A stretch of 64,000 nt of DNA from Pseudocitrobacter vendiensis (GTDB taxonomy: Bacteria > Pseudomonadota > Gammaproteobacteria > Enterobacterales > Enterobacteriaceae), in contig NZ_CALSBS010000008.1 in NCBI RefSeq assembly GCF_943590815.1, positions 1-64,000 on the forward strand, given 5' to 3'. Below are positions 14,201-25,034 of this stretch, in pieces. The translations under genes and the position numbers were made by a program. The notes below the pieces were generated by a model. That model searched no databases. It was given only the letters and a program-made list of their open reading frames with translations, and was not told the DNA's origin. Each line of letters starts with the position of its first letter. The stretch's first letter is position 1.

Positions 14201-16384
14201 GTCTTACTCTATCTTCATCGGCAGGAGATTTTAACGCTCAACCATGGCATGACGGTAATGCGCCGGGCCATGACCATAGAAGTGAATAAAGATGATAAGC
14301 GCAAGACTTTCCTTAAGGAAGATTTTTTGCGTCTTGATGAACATTATCGTGAAAAGCGTATACAGGTACACGTAATGCGCGAATATGCGGAACAAGCCCT
14401 CGAAAATATGGCAAAGGCACTACGGCTGGTTCTTGATTACTTCACTGGTTCCAAACAGGATTTTATAAAAGGGTATTTTACTGGTCGAGAAGAGGTGCTC
14501 AAACTGGCGACCAGTGAAGAATCCTGGAATTCGATTATAGGGATGTTAAATCCGACGCAAAAAGACATTGTAGCTGATGATGACGATCTCAATCGTCTAA
14601 TTCTGGCGGGCCCCGGTTCTGGAAAAACGCGAGTGATCGTGCACCGCATTGCTTATCTACTTCGTGTGCGTCGCATTGCGGCATCTAGCATCGTAGCGTT
14701 GACGTTTAATCGCCATGCCGCTAATGAAATTCGTAAGCGTCTGTTAGCACTGGTTGGCGCGGATGCTTACGGTGTGAGCGTCATGACTTACCATAGTATG
14801 GCGATGCGTTTAACCGGTACTCGCTTTGAGCGTGGCTTTGACGTAAATAGTGGTTCCCTTGATCAAGTCTTAAGGGATGCAGTCGAGTTACTGGAGGGTA
14901 AACGGAATATCGAGGGTGAGGATGACCTTCGGGAACAACTACTCCGTGGCTATCGTTATATTCTGGTCGATGAATATCAAGATATTAATGAAATGCAATA
15001 CCGATTAGTCAGTGCGCTTGCAGGCCGTCATGCTGAAGAAGATGGGCGTTTATGTATAATGGCAGTAGGGGATGATGATCAAAATATTTACGCATGGCGC
15101 GACACGAATAATATTTATATAGAGCGTTTCCGTGAAGATTATACGGCGTTAACCAGCTACCTGACTGAAAATTATCGTTCCTCCCGCAATATTATCGATT
15201 CCGCTAACCAAATAATTAGCCTGAATCCTGGGCGTATGAAAGCGGTGAATCCAGTACAGATTAACCACGCGAGAGCCGCTCTGCCTTATGGTGGAGAATG
15301 GGAAGTGCGCGACGCACAGCGGCAGGGGCAGATCCTGAGAATGCAGATCGACTCAGTCGATGCGCAGCAGGTGAATGTGCAGGCGCAAGCAGCCTTTAGT
15401 GAGTTAAGCAGACTGATTGCGCTTGATAATGGAGGCTGGAACGGGTGTGCGATTATTGCACGAACACACCGCTACTTAGTGCCGGTTCAGGCGTTGTGTG
15501 AAAAGTACCATATTCCCTATTTTATGGCCGCAGATAAAGACGCGCTTCCCCCGATTACTCGCCAACGCAGTTTTGTTGCTGTTATCGATTTCTTACGCAA
15601 AATCGACAGCGCATCCCCCAGCGAGGTTTGGGAACGCATAGCTGGCTGTTATTTATTGAAGGATGCAGAGTGGGAACGTTTTTTTCGCGATGCTTTTGAA
15701 CAACTGCAAGGAGAACTGGGGGATAGTCAGTTATGGGGGCAGGCCTTCATCGACTGGATGTATGACTATGCTCATGAAATTCGTCAGCAACCCAAAAGCG
15801 GGCTTTATCTTGGAACGGTGCATTCGGCAAAGGGGCTCGAGTTTCGTCACGTCGTGCTTTTGGATGGTGGCTGGAATACAGATAAAGAGAATATAGAAGC
15901 TGAGCGTCGTCTTTATTATGTGGGGATGACCAGGGCTGAGCAAACTCTTACATTATGCGAGCTTGCTGACGGTCACTCGTTAAGTCGTTGTTTGAAAAAC
16001 AATGTTGCGCATGACGTATTCCAGGGGAAGTCACTCCCGGAACTGGAAGTTAGTTTTCAGTCTCTCGCGTTACAGGAGATAAATATTGGCTTTGCTGGGC
16101 GTCACTCTCCTGACGACCGGATACACTCGCATATCAGTAAGCTCCAGGAAGGTGATGTTCTTACTCTGAAACGGGATGGAGCGGTATATCAAATTCTGGA
16201 TAGCCAGGGATGTGTCGTTGGAAAAACCTCAAGTAAATTTATACCGCAAATCGATTTTGCTCACTGTGAAGTGGCGGCAATCCTTGTCCGGTTTGCTGAG
16301 GATGAGGGAGAGGAATACAGGAGCGGGATCAAATCTGCGCGTTGGGAAGTTGTTGTGCCACGCGGAAAGGGGAGAAAGCTGTAG
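11252..16384 (+). CDS. Exonuclease-RecQ-UvrD triple-domain helicase
   Basis: Predicted protein of 1710 residues; GTG start with AAAGGA 8 bp upstream. Residues 1-140 look like a DEDD 3'-5' exonuclease: VFDLEV (Asp14, Glu16), GHNIIEHDLP (Asp76) and LSDCHSTWTLF (Asp130). A CxxxxCxxC cluster (271-279) precedes a RecQ-type helicase: ATGGGKS (326-332), DEAHCLSKWG (about 429), then a C-terminal domain without the usual RecQ zinc cysteines. From about 1110 comes a complete UvrD-like helicase: GPGSGKT (about 1120), ILVDEYQDIN (about 1237), GDDDQNIYAWR, LTENYRSS, GTVHSAKGLEF (about 1523), YYVGMTRAEQTL (about 1555). Two motors and a nuclease in one chain suggest DNA end processing in repair or defence. 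It stands alone: the Sel1 gene ends 210 bp upstream. Function unproven. Confidence 0.85.
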   Translation: MSLSFSQSTGMVFDLEVVPSIDDQPPRIIMLGALCPDSGTELELKVSGDPYPALQKLDSLSEGASFVLGHNIIEHDLPILRKVYPSLSLHSLPAIDTLRLSPLAFPQNPYHRLVKDYKLIRDSLNSPLSDCHSTWTLFNDQRLAFTQLNTVSRKELLCYQTLLAPATDSDLAAFFVSLTGRNALPLFDLKALLPEILQESDPALSRDLKVCRTRLEHLLERDLHNPAQHLPLAYALAWLRVSGGNSVLAPWVRHQFPEVQQLVHELRDVPCERANCQYCQTTHNPRHELNRYFGFADFRYEQPGKSLQHDIVLAGMRGQHVLAVLATGGGKSLCYQLPALNRFHRNGSLTVIISPLQSLMKDQVDGLLERNIQCAAALNGLLTMPERADVLEKIQMGDVGILLVSPEQFRNKAFRRALSQRQIGAWIFDEAHCLSKWGSDFRPDYLYVSRFIREYTGENTLSQIGCFTATAKPDVLADIRNHFKDTLNIDFAVFHGGHERTNLYFDVLPCVRAEKWQHTDRLLHEYLDNQTGGAVVFVSSRKNAEALSDFLIGQGWPCKHFHAGLEPNTKTDIQDSFKAGQLRIIVATNAFGMGVDKADIRLVVHADIPGSLENYLQEAGRAGRDQEDARCILLYDPQDIETQFGMSERSKLSIRDIQQILRKLRNESNRRKGNKLVITAGEILQDDSVDTTFSADERDAETKVVTAVAWLERGEYLKREENHTQIFPGKLNLAEEEAENRLLKAQIPQRRREEYRAILRFLYNADVAERINTDQLMQLTSLESEEIASALKQLEELGILINDSQITIYVRYGVAGASLQRLQNSLKLESALLKRLPELMPDAEQGGWQDLQLPVLTMELKALTEIEGLLPIHVLRLLRSLAQDHDSDGHQRSTFELRQINRDYLKLRIKGRHLWTRIVSFGDVRRILAGKFLEQMIAKLPAGLRGADLLIETSFGELLQIIENDLELQHIVPINNRRKVIEHVLLYLHRQEILTLNHGMTVMRRAMTIEVNKDDKRKTFLKEDFLRLDEHYREKRIQVHVMREYAEQALENMAKALRLVLDYFTGSKQDFIKGYFTGREEVLKLATSEESWNSIIGMLNPTQKDIVADDDDLNRLILAGPGSGKTRVIVHRIAYLLRVRRIAASSIVALTFNRHAANEIRKRLLALVGADAYGVSVMTYHSMAMRLTGTRFERGFDVNSGSLDQVLRDAVELLEGKRNIEGEDDLREQLLRGYRYILVDEYQDINEMQYRLVSALAGRHAEEDGRLCIMAVGDDDQNIYAWRDTNNIYIERFREDYTALTSYLTENYRSSRNIIDSANQIISLNPGRMKAVNPVQINHARAALPYGGEWEVRDAQRQGQILRMQIDSVDAQQVNVQAQAAFSELSRLIALDNGGWNGCAIIARTHRYLVPVQALCEKYHIPYFMAADKDALPPITRQRSFVAVIDFLRKIDSASPSEVWERIAGCYLLKDAEWERFFRDAFEQLQGELGDSQLWGQAFIDWMYDYAHEIRQQPKSGLYLGTVHSAKGLEFRHVVLLDGGWNTDKENIEAERRLYYVGMTRAEQTLTLCELADGHSLSRCLKNNVAHDVFQGKSLPELEVSFQSLALQEINIGFAGRHSPDDRIHSHISKLQEGDVLTLKRDGAVYQILDSQGCVVGKTSSKFIPQIDFAHCEVAAILVRFAEDEGEEYRSGIKSARWEVVVPRGKGRKL

Positions 16385-16422
16385 AAATATTATCAGGCAA
16401 AATCAGGACATTTTAGGTGATT

Positions 16423-16449
16423 GGCCCTCTGTGCTTGATTGTGAGGGCC
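16423..16449 (+). terminator. Hairpin after the helicase fusion gene
   Basis: Stem ggccctc/gagggcc around 13 bases, 39 bp past the stop. No T-run follows on either strand, so the terminator call is weak. Confidence 0.4.
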
Positions 16450-16471
16450 AGCGAATTAAGTGAAAACTCAG

Positions 16472-16663
16472 CTAGCGCTGCACAGGTGCCTCAATCATCA
16501 GGTTCGTTGATTGTGATTCTTTTTTATCCTGATGATGGTGCCACGCGCCGATAGAAGAGTAGACGAAACGCCCAAGGAAGAACATCAAACTGATGAGTAG
16601 TATGATTCGAATCATTCGACCATTGAATTGGTGTCGTTTTCGCATACTGGTAGCCTGGCTCAC
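16472..16663 (-). CDS. yfgG: Small membrane protein YfgG
   Basis: Predicted protein of 63 residues with one membrane segment (IRIILLISLMFFLGRFVY) and a basic N-terminus. It matches E. coli YfgG in length and pattern, including the SQATSMRKRH start and the APVQR end. A GTG start at 16663 is chosen because the family starts there and AAAGGA lies 8 bp upstream; an in-frame ATG further up (16690) would add nine unrelated residues. YfgG has been linked to nickel/cobalt tolerance in E. coli. It is divergent from pdeF. Confidence 0.85.
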   Translation of the reverse strand: MSQATSMRKRHQFNGRMIRIILLISLMFFLGRFVYSSIGAWHHHQDKKESQSTNLMIEAPVQR

Positions 16664-17016
16664 AAAGGGGTCCTTTAACAATACCCACAAACGGGGCGAT
16701 GTCTACATTAAGGCATAGGGAATCATCGGGGTCAATCAATGACAATGTAAAAAAACGTCAAATGAATCATTAATTAATGTTATATAAGATAATAATGCTA
16801 TTTACAAAATCCATTAATTAATCTGCCCCACCGCAAAAAATTGAAATTTTATGTTTTTAGGCGTGTTATTTGTTGATTTGTATCAAGCGTTCATGCCTGT
16901 TGACCTCTAGAATTCCCAGTCCGAACCGCAGGATAACTTACTTTGCGGGCCACTAAGCCAGGTTGGATGCCTGTCTGAATATACCCAGCAGGATTTGGGA
17001 TATCCTTAGAGCATCT
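16664..17016. other. Divergent regulatory region yfgG/pdeF
   Basis: No gene. The AT-rich region holds two copies of cattaattaat at 16768 and 16812, exactly 44 bp (about four helical turns) apart, and a perfect FNR-type dyad at 16873-16886. Promoters for both divergent genes must lie here, but no single -35/-10 pair stands out. Confidence 0.6.
16873..16886 (+). promoter_or_regulatory. FNR-type operator upstream of pdeF
   Basis: TTGAT-TTGT-ATCAA, an exact match to the FNR consensus half-sites and spacing, 131-144 bp before the pdeF ATG. E. coli YfgF is reported to be an anaerobically acting, FNR-controlled phosphodiesterase, which fits. Confidence 0.7.
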
Positions 17017-19275
17017 ATGTATTTCTGTAAAACATATAAAAAATATCGTGACTACTGGTGGGCATTACCGCTTGTTTTGCCCTTGATTTTACTGCCAATC
17101 ATAAAGCTTGCTAATACATATGCATGGATTGATGGGGGCAAGGTATCTCTTTATTATCTGCCGCTGCCATTTATGCTGTCTCTGATGCTTTTTTTTGGCT
17201 GGAAAGCGATACCGGGTATTGCTGCAAGCATTTGGCTCTACCTGAGCAAAGACCTCTGTTTTCTTGAGAGAGTTGGTATCGTCCTGCATTTTCTAATCCC
17301 GCTGGTTCTTGCCTGGGGTGGATATCATATTTTTATCCCGCGTCGCCAAATGGTTTCTCATGGTGATACGCGGCTGATTGCACATCGCCTGTTCTGGCAG
17401 ATGTTCTTCCCGGCGACCGTATTCCAGCTGTTGTTTCAGTTTGCAATCTACGTGGGGCTCTATCCCAGCCGCAGTGATTTTCAGTGGGTATCGCCGCTGA
17501 CATTACGCAGCCTGATTAACTATCAATCGCTGTTGGTGAGTTGTTTAACCGGCGTACCGTTCTGCTACATGCTGATTCGTCTGGCGCGTAACCCTTGCTA
17601 CATTCGTGGCCTGATTTCGCAGATGCGCCTCGATTTCGATCCTAAAGTAAAGTGGACGGAAGTCGTCGCCTGGCTTATTGCTCTCTCATCGCTGCTTGTT
17701 CTCCTGCTGATGCCTTTGACCAATCAGAGCACTATTTTCAGCACCAACTACACGTTGTCGCTGCTGCTGCCCGTGACGCTGTGGGGAGCAATGCGTTTTG
17801 GCTATCGCTTTATCTCGCCGTTGTGGACTCTATTGCTGATTGTGGCGATTCACTTCCATTATCACTATTTGCCTATTCATCCTGGTTATAGTTCTCAACT
17901 GGCGATCACCTCATCCAGTTATCTGGTGTTCTCCTTTATCATTGCTTACATCGCCGTGCTGTCAACGCGTGAGCGAACTATCCATGCCCGAGTACGGAGG
18001 ATGGCATTCCTCGACCCGGTGGTGCATTTACCCAATCTCCGCGCCCTGAATCGGGCAATTGATGCTGCGCCCTGGTCGGTGGTCTGTTTCCTGCGAATGC
18101 CCGATCTGGAAGTGCTGGGCCGCCATTATGGCGTGATGCTCCGCATAAACTATAAACAGAAACTGGCAGAGTGGCTGAGCGAGGTACTGCGGCCCGGGGA
18201 AGATGTATACCAGCTTTCTGGACACGATCTGGCAATGCGGTTGAATACTGAAGACTACCAGCAACATATCGCGCGGGTAGATGCCAGAGTGAAGCAATTC
18301 CGCTATATCTGGAACGGGATGCCGCTTCAGCCACAGGTCGGAATGAGCTACTGCTACATTCATTCGCCGGTTTCACACCTTTCCCTGCTGCTGGGAGAGC
18401 TGAGTACCATAGCCGATTTGTCACTGATTTCTCACCAGCCGGAAAACCTTCAGCGGCGCGGCGCTCTGCATTTGCAGCAGGAGTTAAAAGATAAAGTGGC
18501 GATGATGCTACGCGTGCAGCAAGCGCTTGAGAACGATCGTTTTTGTCTGATGGCACAACCAATAGTCAGCGTTCGTGGCGATGATTATCATGAAGTACTG
18601 CTGAGGATGATTGGTGATAACGGGGAACTGATTTCCCCCAATGATTTTCTGCCTGTCGCCCATGAATTCGGTATGGCATCGCGGATTGATCTTTGGGTTC
18701 TGGAACATACATTGCGTTTTATGGATAACAATCGGGAACATCATCCTGGAATGCGCTTGTCGGTTAATTTATCGCCGTCGACGGCCTGCGGGCTGGATTT
18801 TTCTCAGAAGGTGGCTGATTTACTGGCGAAATATAATATTGAAGCCTGGCAGTTGATTTTTGAAGTCACGGAAAGCCATTCGCTGAGCAACCCGGAGCAG
18901 GCTCGTCAGACGCTGGCAGTGCTTCAGGATATGGGATGCCGCGTGGCGATTGATGATTTTGGCACCGGTTACGCGAGCTATGCGCGACTGAAAAACGTCA
19001 GCGCCGATATCTTAAAAATAGATGGGAGCTTTATCCGCAATATCGCGACCAGCAGCCTCGACTACCAAATTGTCGCCTCCATTTGCCATCTGGCACGGAT
19101 GAAAAACATGCGCGTGGTCGCGGAGTTTGTCGAAAATGAAGAGATTCGTGAAGCAGCGATATCACTGGGAATTGATTACCTTCAGGGATATTGCATCGGC
19201 AAACCAGCTCCTCTGGAGGAGCTGGCTACGGAGCATTTACCGCTACTGCCGCAATCAGGCAGCGATTTCCGGTGA
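17017..19275 (+). CDS. pdeF: Cyclic di-GMP phosphodiesterase PdeF (YfgF)
   Basis: Predicted protein of 752 residues from the ATG at 17017. An upstream ATG at 16963 would add 18 residues, but the E. coli protein (747 residues) aligns from the later start. N-terminal MASE1-like sensor with about eight membrane segments (to about residue 330), a degenerate GGDEF domain (about 340-500) and a C-terminal EAL domain (about 505-745) with EVLLRM as the EAL signature (Ala to Val), NLSP, FEVTESH and the [10 protein letters not shown] loop followed by LKIDGSF. It hydrolyses c-di-GMP at the inner membrane. Its 3' end overlaps that of ppx (convergent) by 21 bp. Confidence 0.92.
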   Translation: MYFCKTYKKYRDYWWALPLVLPLILLPIIKLANTYAWIDGGKVSLYYLPLPFMLSLMLFFGWKAIPGIAASIWLYLSKDLCFLERVGIVLHFLIPLVLAWGGYHIFIPRRQMVSHGDTRLIAHRLFWQMFFPATVFQLLFQFAIYVGLYPSRSDFQWVSPLTLRSLINYQSLLVSCLTGVPFCYMLIRLARNPCYIRGLISQMRLDFDPKVKWTEVVAWLIALSSLLVLLLMPLTNQSTIFSTNYTLSLLLPVTLWGAMRFGYRFISPLWTLLLIVAIHFHYHYLPIHPGYSSQLAITSSSYLVFSFIIAYIAVLSTRERTIHARVRRMAFLDPVVHLPNLRALNRAIDAAPWSVVCFLRMPDLEVLGRHYGVMLRINYKQKLAEWLSEVLRPGEDVYQLSGHDLAMRLNTEDYQQHIARVDARVKQFRYIWNGMPLQPQVGMSYCYIHSPVSHLSLLLGELSTIADLSLISHQPENLQRRGALHLQQELKDKVAMMLRVQQALENDRFCLMAQPIVSVRGDDYHEVLLRMIGDNGELISPNDFLPVAHEFGMASRIDLWVLEHTLRFMDNNREHHPGMRLSVNLSPSTACGLDFSQKVADLLAKYNIEAWQLIFEVTESHSLSNPEQARQTLAVLQDMGCRVAIDDFGTGYASYARLKNVSADILKIDGSFIRNIATSSLDYQIVASICHLARMKNMRVVAEFVENEEIREAAISLGIDYLQGYCIGKPAPLEELATEHLPLLPQSGSDFR

Positions 19276-20796
19276 ACTTTCTTCGGTAATTTTTAACAAC
19301 CAACCGGAAACGCCTTCCCAATATTCCTGCTCTTTTTCCAGATCGAGCAGGACCAGCGCATTCTGGCTAAACCAGCCGTGCGGGAAACAGAGCGTCCAGT
19401 GATGGGCCTCTGTTTTCAGCGTCAGCGTCGGCGGTTTAGTGGTGGCCTGACGCTGATTATTCAGCAGCACGCCAAGGCGCAGTAACTGAATCATCGGCAG
19501 GAACTGTTTTTTCTTGAACAGTGTAAAGCGCGGAAGATCATCCAGCTTGATGCCTTTACGATGATAGCGAACCAGCGTCGCCATCAGTGATTGCTGTTCC
19601 TGATTGAATCCCGGCAGGTCGCTATTTTGCAGAATATAAGCGGAGTGGCGATGCATACCGCTGTGATTAATATTCAGTCCGACTTCATGCAGCAAAGATG
19701 CCCATTGTAACAGAGCCGCCAGTTGTGGGTGTCCCAGCTTTGGATTCTGCGCCAGCCACTGTTCATACATATGCGTGGTGGTTTCCAGCACGCGCTGTGC
19801 CTGCTCGCGGTCAATGTTGTACTGGTTTGCCAGACTTTGCGCGGTACGGCTACGAACATCCTGATGACGGAAACGGCCTTCCATTTCATACAGTACGCCT
19901 TCGCGTAGCGCGCCATCGGACAAACGCAGCTCTTTAATCGCCAGTGAGTCAAACACGCCGCACAGAATCGCAAGCCCTGGAACAAACACGTTTTTACGTT
20001 CTTCGGAAAGACCCGGTAGGCTTAGCGCCGAAAAGTTCTTACATTTCAGCACGCCTTCCACCAGCATCTCGAGGCGTTCAGGGGTAATGAAACCATCCTT
20101 TTCACCCATTTCGATCAGCACTTCATGGGCGGCTTTTATCGTGCCTGATGCGCCCAGCGCAACATTCCAGCCCTGAATGCGGTATTGCCAGGAGAGTGTC
20201 TCCAGCTTTTGTACCGCTGCCAGACGGGCGCGCTGGAAGCTTTCGCGGGTAATCACGCCGCCCGGGAAAAATTGCTGTGCGAAGCTGACGCATCCCATGC
20301 GACGGCTCTCAACCAGCTTAGGTTCGAAATCTTCGCCGATCACCAGTTCCGTCGAACCACCGCCGATATCCAGTACCAGTTTGCGGCCTTTTTCCGGTTG
20401 GGTGTGCTCTACGCCCATAAAAATCAGACGCGCTTCTTCATTACCTGAAATGATTTCAATCGGATAGGGGATCACTTTTTCAGCACGGGTTAAAAACTCC
20501 GTGGCGTTCGCGGCCTGGCGCAGTGAGTGTGTACCCACGATACAGACGCTGGAAGGGGAGAACCCTTGCAGACGTTCGGCAAACAGCGCCAGGCAGCTTA
20601 ACCCACGCTCCATCGCTTCTTCGCTAAGCATGTTATTTTCATCCAGACCATCAGCCAGATGCACACGTTGCTTCAGGCGGCCGATTATCTGCATCGCGCC
20701 GTCAACCACACGGGCGATGACCATATGAAAACTGTTCGAACCAAGGTCTACCGCCGCAAATTCTTGCGGGCGGGGGGCTTTGCTTTTTATGGGCAT
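19255..20796 (-). CDS. ppx: Exopolyphosphatase
   Basis: Predicted protein of 513 residues, as in E. coli Ppx. N-terminal Ppx/GppA domain of the actin-like ATPase fold: [17 protein letters not shown] phosphate loop, [13 protein letters not shown] second loop; C-terminal HD-like domain ([18 protein letters not shown]). It releases phosphate from the end of polyphosphate chains. The ATG is 3 bp after the ppk stop, so ppk-ppx form one operon. The 3' end overlaps pdeF by 21 bp. Confidence 0.97.
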   Translation of the reverse strand: MPIKSKAPRPQEFAAVDLGSNSFHMVIARVVDGAMQIIGRLKQRVHLADGLDENNMLSEEAMERGLSCLALFAERLQGFSPSSVCIVGTHSLRQAANATEFLTRAEKVIPYPIEIISGNEEARLIFMGVEHTQPEKGRKLVLDIGGGSTELVIGEDFEPKLVESRRMGCVSFAQQFFPGGVITRESFQRARLAAVQKLETLSWQYRIQGWNVALGASGTIKAAHEVLIEMGEKDGFITPERLEMLVEGVLKCKNFSALSLPGLSEERKNVFVPGLAILCGVFDSLAIKELRLSDGALREGVLYEMEGRFRHQDVRSRTAQSLANQYNIDREQAQRVLETTTHMYEQWLAQNPKLGHPQLAALLQWASLLHEVGLNINHSGMHRHSAYILQNSDLPGFNQEQQSLMATLVRYHRKGIKLDDLPRFTLFKKKQFLPMIQLLRLGVLLNNQRQATTKPPTLTLKTEAHHWTLCFPHGWFSQNALVLLDLEKEQEYWEGVSGWLLKITEESSPEIAA

Positions 20797-20799
20797 AGG

Positions 20800-22860
20800 T
20801 TATTCAGGTTGTTCAAGGGATTTTATATAGTCGTAGATCGCCTGCTGGGCCCGCACTTTACGGCGGTTACCACGCGGAACATAGCGATTACTCAGCTCTT
20901 TATCGATGTAACGTGCTTTGACCGTGTCGCTGAACAGAATCTCGATAATATCGAGAATGCGCTGCTTCAGGCGCGGATCGAGCAGCGGCGTCGCCACTTC
21001 AATTCGGTAGTCAATGTTACGCGTCATCCAGTCGGCGGAAGAGAGGTAAACCTGCTTATCGCCGCCGTTTTCAAAAATATAGACCCGGTCATGTTCAAGG
21101 AAGCGGTCAACGATACTGATCACGCGGATGTTATCGCTCAACCCTTCCAGTTCTGGGATCAACGAACACATACCACGAATCAGCAGGTTAACCTGCACGC
21201 CCGAACCTGATGCAGCATACAGCCTGTCGACCAGGCCTTTATCAACCAGGTTGTTCAGTTTGAGCGTAATGCCCGCCTTCTGACCGTTTTGCGCGTTGGC
21301 GATTTCCCGGTCAATCATCTCATAGAGCAGACGGCGGGAATTTTGCGGTGACACCATCAGGTAATCGAAGGTGACCGGGCGATACGGGTTCTCAATAAAG
21401 TTGAACACCCGACGCACTTCATTGGTGATACGCGCATCGGCGGTCAGCAATGAATAGTCGGTATAAATGCGTGCGGTTTTCTCGTTAAAGTTCCCGGTAC
21501 CGATATGGGCGTAACGCACCACATCCTCGCCTTCTTTACGCGAAATAAGGAACAGTTTGGCGTGAATTTTGAGCCCTGGTGCTGAGAAGATTACGTGAAC
21601 CCCCGCTTCCGTCAGGCGCTTGGCCCAATGGATATTGGCCTCTTCATCAAAACGCGCCTGTAATTCCACCACTACCGTCACTTTCTTGCCGTTGTGCGCA
21701 GCGTGGATCATGGCGTCGATAATGCGGGAATCTTTGGCCACGCGGTAAATGTTGATTTTAATGGCCAGTACGCTCGGGTCGAATGACGCCTGACGCAGCA
21801 GTTCCAGCACGTGCTCAAACGTGTGATACGGATAATAGAGCAGCACATCGCGTTCGCGAATGGCATCGAAGCCGTTGCGGAATTTGTCGAACCAGATGTG
21901 GCGCAAGCGCGGCATCGGTTTATTCACCAGATTGGCTTTGCCGACGTTCGGGAAGCCAATAAAGTCTTTAAAGTTGTGATAGCGCCCACCAGGAACGATG
22001 GAATCGTAGCGGGAGATAGTGAGCTTTTTACGCAGCATTTCCACCATCGCATCAGGCATATCACGCTGATACACAAAACGGACCGGCTCGGCGGTTAAAC
22101 GTTGCTTCAGACTGGAAGACATCAGCTCCATCAGGCTCGATTCCATTTCGTGAACCAGATCGTATTCGGCATCACGAGTCATCTTCATCGAGTAGGCGTT
22201 CAGAGCATCGTAGTCAAAGAAGCCTTTGAAGATGTCATCCAGACAGTAACGCAGAATGTTATCCAGCAGGATCATTGGTTTGCGACGACGCGGCGTTTCC
22301 GGCGGCAGATTCACAAAACGAGGAACCTTATCAGACGGAATTTCCAGCAGCGCGTAGTTGGTGTCGTTGCCGCGAATAATCTCCACCGCCAGATAGGTGT
22401 AATCATCTTTCAGGAACTGCACCAGGTCCGTTTCCCGGTTCAGCAGAATCGGGGTAATGTGTTGACGCAACTGATGTTTAAAGTAATGACGCAGCCAGCT
22501 TTGCTGATTCACTGACAGCTGACGCTCGTTAATCAGGAAGATCTGATTACGCGCCATTTCCAGCAGCAGTTCGTTGTAGAGACCGTCAAATTCCTGATCG
22601 GCTTTCAGTACGCGGGATTGGATCTTGCCCAACAGATGACGAGAGTGGGCCGTGGTGCCCTGTTCTTCGCTGATGATAATGCGCCGCTTCAGTTCGGCGA
22701 AACGCACTTTGTAGAATTCATCCAGATTATTGGAGTAAATCCCCAGAAAACGCATGCGTTCAATCAGCGGATTGCTTTTATCCGCGGCTTCCTGAAGAAC
22801 CCGCTCATTGAAGGATAACCAGCTTAGCTCTTTCTCGATATACAGTTTGTCCTGACCCAT
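20800..22860 (-). CDS. ppk: Polyphosphate kinase
   Basis: Predicted protein of 686 residues, normal length. It begins [20 protein letters not shown], the standard Ppk N-terminus. The phospholipase-D-like half carries the autophosphorylated histidine in [10 protein letters not shown] and a second HIGTGNFN motif. It reversibly polymerises the gamma phosphate of ATP into polyphosphate at the inner membrane. First gene of ppk-ppx. Confidence 0.97.
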   Translation of the reverse strand: MGQDKLYIEKELSWLSFNERVLQEAADKSNPLIERMRFLGIYSNNLDEFYKVRFAELKRRIIISEEQGTTAHSRHLLGKIQSRVLKADQEFDGLYNELLLEMARNQIFLINERQLSVNQQSWLRHYFKHQLRQHITPILLNRETDLVQFLKDDYTYLAVEIIRGNDTNYALLEIPSDKVPRFVNLPPETPRRRKPMILLDNILRYCLDDIFKGFFDYDALNAYSMKMTRDAEYDLVHEMESSLMELMSSSLKQRLTAEPVRFVYQRDMPDAMVEMLRKKLTISRYDSIVPGGRYHNFKDFIGFPNVGKANLVNKPMPRLRHIWFDKFRNGFDAIRERDVLLYYPYHTFEHVLELLRQASFDPSVLAIKINIYRVAKDSRIIDAMIHAAHNGKKVTVVVELQARFDEEANIHWAKRLTEAGVHVIFSAPGLKIHAKLFLISRKEGEDVVRYAHIGTGNFNEKTARIYTDYSLLTADARITNEVRRVFNFIENPYRPVTFDYLMVSPQNSRRLLYEMIDREIANAQNGQKAGITLKLNNLVDKGLVDRLYAASGSGVQVNLLIRGMCSLIPELEGLSDNIRVISIVDRFLEHDRVYIFENGGDKQVYLSSADWMTRNIDYRIEVATPLLDPRLKQRILDIIEILFSDTVKARYIDKELSNRYVPRGNRRKVRAQQAIYDYIKSLEQPE

Positions 22861-23036
22861 TACTACTTACACTCCGTTCCATCCACGCGTTATGGCCTGG
22901 CTATTATGGCGAGCATTCCAGTTGAATGTCCAACTGTGCCAGAAGAGTATGACACTTATTAAGCGGTGGCAGGGAAATTCATGCCCAAAATACTATTCGC
23001 CGGGCGGCTTTGGTGGGAGGATTGATTGTATTAAAA

Positions 23037-23060
23037 TCACCGCAGCGGAAACTGCGGTGA
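23037..23060 (-). terminator. Terminator of purMN
   Basis: Perfect 9-bp stem tcaccgcag/ctgcggtga with a six-base loop, just after the purN stop on the minus strand, followed by tttt. Confidence 0.75.
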
Positions 23061-23066
23061 ATAAGA

Positions 23067-23710
23067 TTACTCATCTTCAGACGCATAACCACTGACGGGC
23101 AGCTTTATACCATCCAGCCAGGCGCTGTTTTCGCGCATGGCCAGCCGACCGTCAACAAACCAGCTCACCACCAGTGGGTAAATGGCATGTTCCTGAGCCT
23201 GCACGCGCGCGGTAATATCGCCTTCGTCGTCACCGTCAAACACGGGGACTTTCGCCTGTAAAATTACCGGCCCGCCGTCCAGTTCTTCGGTGACAAAGTG
23301 TACCGAGGTACCGTGTACAGCATCGCCGTTTTCCAGCACCTGTCGATGGGTATCGAGGCCGGGATATTTTGGCAGCAGGGAAGGGTGGATATTCAGCAAA
23401 CGCCCCTGATAGTGGCTGACAAACTCGGCGCTCAGAATACGCATATAGCCTGCCAGCACCACGACATCCGGCGCATAAGCGTCGATTTCGTGCATCAGTT
23501 CGCGGTCAAACGCTTCACGACTGGCGTACTGGCTGGCGGTTAACGCATGTTGCGGGATACCCGCATCAAGGGCGCGCTCAAGGCCGAACGCGTCGGCCTT
23601 ATTGCTGAATACCGCACGAATGGTGCCCTTTATTCTCTTCTGCGCACAGGCGTCGATAATGGCCTGTAAGTTGCTTCCGTTGCCGGAAATGAGCACCACG
23701 ATATTTTTCA

Positions 23711-23711
<1 letters not shown>
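23067..23711 (-). CDS. purN: Phosphoribosylglycinamide formyltransferase
   Basis: Predicted protein of 214 residues. It converts GAR to formyl-GAR with 10-formyl-THF in purine synthesis. Seen: VLISGNGSNLQAIID phosphate-binding start, the LLNIHPSLLPKYPG loop with catalytic Asn and His, and VTEELDGGPVI with the catalytic Asp nearby. Its ATG shares one base with the purM stop (TAATG), so translation is coupled and both are under the PurR operator upstream of purM. Confidence 0.97.
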
Positions 23712-24826
<1,115 letters not shown>

Positions 24827-24962
24827 TTATGCATCCATTTTTCAGGGCGTGAATTTTTACCGTCCAGCCCGAGAATGCGGTCAAGTTTGATACCGTTCAC
24901 GAAAATGAAACCGGGTACATTTTTGTCCTTGCATCAGTTGCTTTGAATGCACATGATGCCAC

Positions 24963-24976
24963 TGAAACCGGTTTCT
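24963..24976. promoter_or_regulatory. AscG-like operator upstream of the beta-glucoside genes
   Basis: TGAAACCGGTTTCT contains a perfect 12-bp palindrome and differs by one base from the AscG box TGAAACCGGTTTCA as I recall it. A half-copy (tgaaaccgg) lies at 24906-24914. A possible promoter (ttgcat, 17 bp, catgat) ends at 24957, so a bound GalR/LacI-type repressor would block initiation. No regulator gene lies next to it. Confidence 0.65.
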
Positions 24977-25034
24977 GTTTTTGCGAAAACCAGAATTCAG
25001 CGTGTCGTTTTACCATTCGGGAGGGATGAGAACG

